Below, piece after piece: positions 33,404 through 38,010 of a stretch of 38,010 nt of DNA. Under the pieces are notes generated by a model. It made no database searches. It was given only the letters and a program-made list of their open reading frames with translations, and had not been told where the DNA came from. How positions within the stretch are numbered: the stretch's first letter is position 1; every line of letters begins with the position of its first letter. The stretch is from Phycisphaerae bacterium (GTDB lineage: Bacteria > Planctomycetota > Phycisphaerae > UBA1845). The position numbers and the translations under genes were made by a program. The DNA is taken from assembly GCA_029260035.1 (NCBI GenBank), contig JAJDEA010000201.1, positions 1-38,010 of the forward strand, given 5' to 3'.

Positions 33404-34642
33404 TTAACCATCCCTGCAGATTTCTCTAGTTACACAGGTTGCATATGAACCTGGCGGAAGTTCAAAACCAAGCAGGAGGTATTCCCCATGAGTGTCATGT
33501 TCGCTCGTCAGGGAGGCGCCCGTTAATGGTACACGCAGTGGCCTTCGACCGCCAGTGAGTTTGGCCTGAGATTGTTGGTTGAGTTGCCCGGAAGTGATAT
33601 CGGCTCCAGCTAAGATTTCGTTCTCAATGGTGCCAGCCTCACCTGTCGTCTCGGTCATTCTCTTTCCGATGAGTGGGCCTGTCGGCGAGATTTCAAGAGC
33701 GTCGCAACGTGGTTGTTCTTTGGCGGCGTCGTCGACATGAAAGCATGCTCCGTTTCGGTGAAGCCAGGCCATGTCACCTTTCTGTATTTGGTCAATGTTG
33801 TTGAGACGGGCCGCAACAACTTGATTGAACAGGGCACTTTGAAAAGCCGACAGATACAACTTTCTCAGTGGATGATTGACTGTGCGCCATGCATTGCTTG
33901 TGTTTCGATTAGACCGCAGCAAGGCCTTGAGAAGTTTTCGCTGGTCGTGAAACGGATAGGGCCAAGCCTTGAGCGCAGCTTCGAGATCATTTTTATCGAA
34001 GAGCGTCCGCGCTCGGTGAACGTCGCCTCGGTCGAATTGGTTGGGTTTGCCAAGAATCCATGCTAGCGCTTCGTCGAAATTGCCTTGCACTACGGCTTTT
34101 CCAATCTCAGCGTTGTCTCCTCTAGCTCCAAACCGCTGGGGACCAAAACAGTTGGGCAACCCTCGGCTGCACAATACATCGAGAATGGCTTTGGCTTGCG
34201 ATTCTGCATTGGAGCAGGAATTTCTGATTTTGACGGAGAATCTATTACCAGCCAGATGTCCGATGCGAAGTTTGTTTGTGTGCCGGGTGACGGACACAAT
34301 AGAAATGGCATCGATGTCAAGCGCTACAAGCCGATCCGGGTCCGTGTGTTCGACGCTTAGGGTTTGTCGTGTAACGCCTTTCGCATCCTTCAAACCGGCA
34401 TAGCCAACATCTCTAGGCGAACAGCCAATCGCTCGCGCAAATCGTTTGACTGCTTCCAAGGTCGTGATGCCGTGCTTTTCAATGGTCACATATGAGTGTG
34501 TGCCTTCCCCCGATGCTGGATAAAGGGGCAATTCCTCGACGAGGAAATCCTCGATTTGCTGCTTGATCTGCCCGCCGACGCCCGGAAGCCCAGCCGTCAG
34601 GTATGGTAGGTCGTCTTCTTTGTATATGAGTGATGCGCACAT
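33404..34642 (-). CDS. truD: tRNA pseudouridine synthase TruD
   Basis: TruD makes pseudouridine 13 in tRNA. The N-terminus LPYLTAGLPGVGGQIKQQIEDFLVEE and the family motif GYAGLKDAKGVTRQTLSV, with the catalytic Asp in LKDA, identify it. NCFGPQRFG is the second conserved block and contacts the RNA. The length of about 412 residues is typical of the archaeal-and-bacterial TruD form. I chose the ATG at 34642 because it starts close to the conserved LPYLT; an ATG at 34687 would add 15 residues. Neither has a good ribosome binding site. It is divergent from kdtA, with about 100 bases between starts. Confidence 0.9.
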   Translation of the reverse strand: MCASLIYKEDDLPYLTAGLPGVGGQIKQQIEDFLVEELPLYPASGEGTHSYVTIEKHGITTLEAVKRFARAIGCSPRDVGYAGLKDAKGVTRQTLSVEHTDPDRLVALDIDAISIVSVTRHTNKLRIGHLAGNRFSVKIRNSCSNAESQAKAILDVLCSRGLPNCFGPQRFGARGDNAEIGKAVVQGNFDEALAWILGKPNQFDRGDVHRARTLFDKNDLEAALKAWPYPFHDQRKLLKALLRSNRNTSNAWRTVNHPLRKLYLSAFQSALFNQVVAARLNNIDQIQKGDMAWLHRNGACFHVDDAAKEQPRCDALEISPTGPLIGKRMTETTGEAGTIENEILAGADITSGQLNQQSQAKLTGGRRPLRVPLTGASLTSEHDTHGEYLLLGFELPPGSYATCVTREICRDG

Positions 34643-34741
34643 GTTCGCCAGTGTATCGACCTTAGCTGCAGACGCTACGCGCTGCATGGCGATTATCGAA
34701 AGTTGCCGCGATTTGCCCCGGGCTTTACGATCTTGAGCTAT

Positions 34742-36139
34742 ATGACTTGGGTAGCGAATATCGTCTATTTCGTGGCAGCGATCATGTACTCTCCGATTGC
34801 TCTCTACAACGCCCTGGTCCTCGGCAAGAATCGGCGAGGATGGCGCGAGCGGTTTGGCTGGGTAACGCAGCGGGATCCTCGGCGCAAAAGGCTATGGCTC
34901 CATGCTGTCTCGCTAGGCGAGGTCAATGCGACGCCTCGGCTTGTCGAAGAACTCAGCCGACGCGACCCTGACTGCGAAATCGTGATCTCCACAACAACGG
35001 ATACGGGTTTCGCGAGGGCTGTTCAGCTTTATGGTCGAGAGCGCGTTTTCCGTTTTCCTCTTGATTTTAGTTTGGTGATGTCGAGGGTGCTGTCGCGTAT
35101 AGCGCCGACTGCGATTGTATTGGTGGAGTTGGAAGTCTGGTATAATCTCGTCCATCTCGCGGCTCGCAGAGGCATTCCTGTGGTCGTAGCGAACGGTAGG
35201 CTGACCGAGCGTAGCGCCCGCCGATTGAAAATGCTTGGCCGATTCGGGCAGTCGATGTTTTCCAGGCTGGCATGGGTCGGGGCGCAGGACGCCGCGATCG
35301 CTGATCGGTTTGTGGAATTGGGTGTCGAAGGAAATCGGGTGGAAGTCACCTCGTCTCTGAAATGGGATAGCCTATCTATTGGGGCAACCATTGATGGGGC
35401 AGCTGAACTGTCGGCTGCGCTTGGTATTGATGACTCGATTGCGCTTTGGGTCTGCGGCAGTACTGGGCCTGGTGAAGAGACGCTCATTCTGGAATCCTAC
35501 GAACGGCTTATCGCGGAATGGTCCGGTGTGGAACGGGACGTGCCCGGTATGCAAGCGGCAGGTGTCGATCGCTGCTGTCCGATGCTGGCTATTGTTCCTC
35601 GTAAGCCAGAACGGTTCGACGAAGTCGCTCGGTTGATCGAACGGCGTGGTTTTGAGTGTGTTAGGCGTAGCGAGTACCAAGGAGGAATTCCTTCGCCCGC
35701 GCTCTCCCGAGATGTAGTGATCCTCGGTGATACGATGGGGGAGCTGCGAAAGTTCTATTCTCTGGCGCGCGTCGTGTTCGTAGGGCGAACGCTGGTGCCA
35801 ATGGGAGGTTCTGATCCGATGGAGGTGGCCGCCTTGGGCAAGCCTATCGTGGCAGGTCCTCATACTGAAAATTTTTCGATGCCAATGGCTTCGCTTGTCG
35901 AGGCGCAGGCGGTGACTGTGGTGACGTCGCCGACTGATTTGAGCCAAGCAGTTGGCAGGTATCTGCAGGGCAAGGACTTCGCGAACGAAGTAGGTCAGCG
36001 CGCTGCAGAGGTTGTCCGAATCAACCGGGGGGCTACGATGCGAACGGCAGATGCGATCGCGCACGCATTGCATGACGGCAGGCCGGACGCACTGAACAGC
36101 GAAGGCAGTCATAAGGTCAATCCGATGAGTGTCCGGTAG
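34742..36139 (+). CDS. waaA: 3-deoxy-D-manno-octulosonic acid (KDO) transferase
   Basis: WaaA (KdtA) adds KDO from CMP-KDO to lipid A precursors at the cytoplasmic face of the inner membrane. The 465-residue GT-B protein starts with one membrane helix (VANIVYFVAAIMYSPIAL). The catalytic Glu is in HAVSLGEVNATPRLVEEL. ELEVWYNLVHLAARRGIPVV and RLTERSARR are conserved, and the donor site contains GGSDPMEVAALGKPIVAGPHTENF, a slight variant of GGHNPLEP. The start is the ATG at 34742; TTG 34703 would add 13 residues. Its presence implies LPS with KDO, as expected in planctomycetes with an outer membrane. Confidence 0.93.
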   Translation: MTWVANIVYFVAAIMYSPIALYNALVLGKNRRGWRERFGWVTQRDPRRKRLWLHAVSLGEVNATPRLVEELSRRDPDCEIVISTTTDTGFARAVQLYGRERVFRFPLDFSLVMSRVLSRIAPTAIVLVELEVWYNLVHLAARRGIPVVVANGRLTERSARRLKMLGRFGQSMFSRLAWVGAQDAAIADRFVELGVEGNRVEVTSSLKWDSLSIGATIDGAAELSAALGIDDSIALWVCGSTGPGEETLILESYERLIAEWSGVERDVPGMQAAGVDRCCPMLAIVPRKPERFDEVARLIERRGFECVRRSEYQGGIPSPALSRDVVILGDTMGELRKFYSLARVVFVGRTLVPMGGSDPMEVAALGKPIVAGPHTENFSMPMASLVEAQAVTVVTSPTDLSQAVGRYLQGKDFANEVGQRAAEVVRINRGATMRTADAIAHALHDGRPDALNSEGSHKVNPMSVR

Positions 36140-36268
36140 GTGAACCGAAGGGCCTTTGCTGTGAAGATGTGCCTGGTTATGTTCTGAGAACCCGCCTCCG
36201 TCTCGGCTGCCTGGCAAGCAAGAGCATGCGAATAAATTGTGGATGTCCACTGATTGGAGAAATGCCAA

Positions 36269-38010
36269 ATGTCCAACATAAACCAAAATGCCACTGCGTC
36301 CGCGTCCGAAGTGTTTTCGCCGGCGGATGATGTTTCATCGCGCGCTTATATCAAATCGATGGAGCAGTACCGAACCATGTACGATCGATCGATCTGTGAT
36401 CCGGACGGGTTTTGGTCCGACATTGCTGAAGAGTTTCACTGGCAGTTGAAGTGGCAGAAGGTGCGCAAGTTCAACTTTTCCTCAGACGTATCCGTCAAGT
36501 ATTTCGTTGGGGGGAAGACGAACATCTGCTACAACGCGATCGACCGACATCTCGCAACGCGGGCAGATCAGCCAGCTATTCTCTGGGAGGGCAATAAGCC
36601 TGGTGAAGATGCAACACTGACTTATCGCGAATTGCACGCGGAAGTTTGCAAGTTTGCGAACGTACTGAAAAAATTCGGCGTTCGGCCTGGAGATCGAGTT
36701 TCGATCTATATGCCAATGGTCAAGGAATTAGCCATTGCTATGCTCGGATGTGCGCGGGTTGGCGCGGTTCATTCCATCGTGTTTGGTGGCTTCAGCCCCG
36801 AAGCGCTGGCGGATCGAATTGTTGATTCGACATGCAAGATTCTCATCACGACGGATGGTGTTTTCAGAGGTGCCAAGGAGGTAGCGCTAAAAGCCAATGC
36901 CGACGAAGCCATGAGAATCAGCGCGAAACAAGGCGTAGCTGTTGAAACCTGCATTGTCTACGAACGGGTCGGCTCGCAAACCATGCCTGTGGATATGCAA
37001 TCGGGGCGCGACCACTGGTGGCGGGATGTGATGATTGACGCATCGCCAGAATGCAAGCCTGAGTGGATGGACTCGGAAGACCCGCTGTTTATCCTTTATA
37101 CATCCGGTTCAACCGGAAAGCCTAAGGGGGTGTTGCACACCACCGGCGGGTATATGGTCTACGCGGCTACGACCTTTCGATATGTCTTTGACTACCACGA
37201 TGGCGATATCTATTGGTGTACGGCGGACATTGGCTGGGTGACAGGGCATTCCTATATTGTCTATGGCCCATTATGTGCCGGCGCGACGACAGTAATGTTT
37301 GAAGGAATTCCGACTTATCCTGACGCGGGACGTTTTTGGGATGTTGTTGATAAGTACAAGGTGAATCAGTTCTATACGGCGCCCACAGCCATTCGAGCCA
37401 TCATGCGAGAAGGTGATGAGCATGTGCAAAAACGGGATCTTTCCAGTCTGCGATTGCTCGGTACGGTGGGGGAGCCGATCAACCCAGAAGCGTGGATGTG
37501 GTACCATCGAATGATCGGTAAGGAGAAATGCCCGATTGTTGACACATGGTGGCAGACGGAAACCGGAGGTATTCTTATTACGCCATTGCCCGGTGCGATT
37601 CCGACCAAGCCTGGCTCTGCGACGTTGCCTTTCTTCGGAGTGAAACCGGTTCTTTTGGATGACAAGGGCGAACGCATTGAAGGCCCCGGTTCGGGCGTGC
37701 TTTGTCTTGAGGAGCCTTGGCCGGGAATGATGCGAACACTGTACGGTGCGCACGATCGGTTCAAAGAGACCTATTTCAGTGCCTATCCCGGCATGTACTT
37801 TACGGGTGATGGCTGTCGCCGTGATGAGGACGGATATTACTGGATCACGGGGCGGGTCGATGATGTCATAAATGTGTCGGGACACAGAATGGGGACGGCG
37901 GAGGTTGAAAGTGCGTTGGTTTCTCATCCGGCTGTGGTGGAAGCGGCTGTTGTGGGTTTTCCGCATGAAATCAAAGGGCAGGGGATATATGCTTATGTCA
38001 CGTTGCGCAC
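36269..38010 (+). CDS. acs: Acetyl-CoA synthetase, truncated by the window end
   Basis: Acs activates acetate to acetyl-CoA through acetyl-AMP. The 580 visible residues contain the N-terminal Acs region ([15 protein letters not shown]), the P-loop-like [12 protein letters not shown] (about 277-288), WWQTETGG (about 427-434), and the hinge region [20 protein letters not shown] (about 510-530). The C-terminal domain with the acetylatable lysine lies beyond position 38010, so the gene is cut only by the window. GGAGA lies 8 bases before the ATG; an ATG at 36262 is out of frame. Confidence 0.95.
   Translation, partial: MSNINQNATASASEVFSPADDVSSRAYIKSMEQYRTMYDRSICDPDGFWSDIAEEFHWQLKWQKVRKFNFSSDVSVKYFVGGKTNICYNAIDRHLATRADQPAILWEGNKPGEDATLTYRELHAEVCKFANVLKKFGVRPGDRVSIYMPMVKELAIAMLGCARVGAVHSIVFGGFSPEALADRIVDSTCKILITTDGVFRGAKEVALKANADEAMRISAKQGVAVETCIVYERVGSQTMPVDMQSGRDHWWRDVMIDASPECKPEWMDSEDPLFILYTSGSTGKPKGVLHTTGGYMVYAATTFRYVFDYHDGDIYWCTADIGWVTGHSYIVYGPLCAGATTVMFEGIPTYPDAGRFWDVVDKYKVNQFYTAPTAIRAIMREGDEHVQKRDLSSLRLLGTVGEPINPEAWMWYHRMIGKEKCPIVDTWWQTETGGILITPLPGAIPTKPGSATLPFFGVKPVLLDDKGERIEGPGSGVLCLEEPWPGMMRTLYGAHDRFKETYFSAYPGMYFTGDGCRRDEDGYYWITGRVDDVINVSGHRMGTAEVESALVSHPAVVEAAVVGFPHEIKGQGIYAYVTLR

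Noticed and set aside
33217..33411. A 64-residue minus-strand frame overlapping the end of truD
   Set aside because: It has an overlapping ATGG start but no ribosome binding site, no motif and a low-complexity C-terminus. Coupling to truD is possible but not supported.
35372..36286. A 304-residue minus-strand frame opposite waaA
   Set aside because: waaA has the full set of family motifs; the frame is a shadow.
37271..37966. A 231-residue minus-strand frame opposite acs
   Set aside because: acs is unmistakable on the plus strand and remains open to the window end.

Overview
The window looks like a chromosomal segment of a planctomycete, probably a Phycisphaerae-like lineage, with medium GC. 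The supporting signs are Asn/Asp-rich lipoprotein linkers, dockerin-like C-termini on secreted proteins, a PEP-CTERM-like anchor, a choice-of-anchor B protein, a KDO transferase (so LPS is made) and many short unlinked transcription units on both strands. This assignment is inference from gene content. No tRNA, rRNA, insertion sequence, prophage or CRISPR array was seen.

Layout, 1-9.2 kb: a glutaredoxin-like protein and an RRM RNA-binding protein on the minus strand; an unrecognised AT-richer gene; a NusG-family regulator followed by a Wza-type polysaccharide export lipoprotein; a subtilisin-like lipoprotein protease on the minus strand; a PEP-CTERM-like exported protein; an aldehyde dehydrogenase; and a His/Cys-repeat lipoprotein.

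Layout, 9.3-18 kb: a housekeeping block, all on the plus strand until its last gene: thiO, ruvC-ruvA-ruvB (Holliday junction processing), ispH, a double CDGSH iron-sulfur protein, an enlarged prepilin peptidase and an OmpA-type lipoprotein. A minus-strand glycosyltransferase of the mannosylfructose-phosphate/sucrose-phosphate synthase type closes the block.

Layout, 18-29.5 kb: a 645-base intergenic region with a near-consensus promoter and no credible reading frame near it; a Cys-rich dockerin-like secreted protein; a TMTC-like membrane TPR protein (minus); a choice-of-anchor B protein; and a tight run of HAD hydrolase, a small unknown protein, a sugar-type ABC binding protein and two permeases (no ATPase gene). 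After this comes a compact unit of promoter, 32-residue hydrophobic peptide and long perfect inverted repeat.

Layout, 29.6-38 kb: two minus-strand lipoproteins sharing an Asn/Asp linker, a nine-haem cytochrome c and an ethylbenzene-dehydrogenase-type haem-binding protein, likely extracytoplasmic redox partners. Then truD (minus), kdtA/waaA (plus) and acs, which runs off the window end.

The items most worth following are the 32-residue peptide unit (29307-29551), the HxHGxxCG[HC] repeat lipoprotein (8743-9210), the cytochrome/haem-protein pair (29644-32964) and the orphan promoter at 18219-18247. All family calls rest on motifs read by eye. No database search was run.
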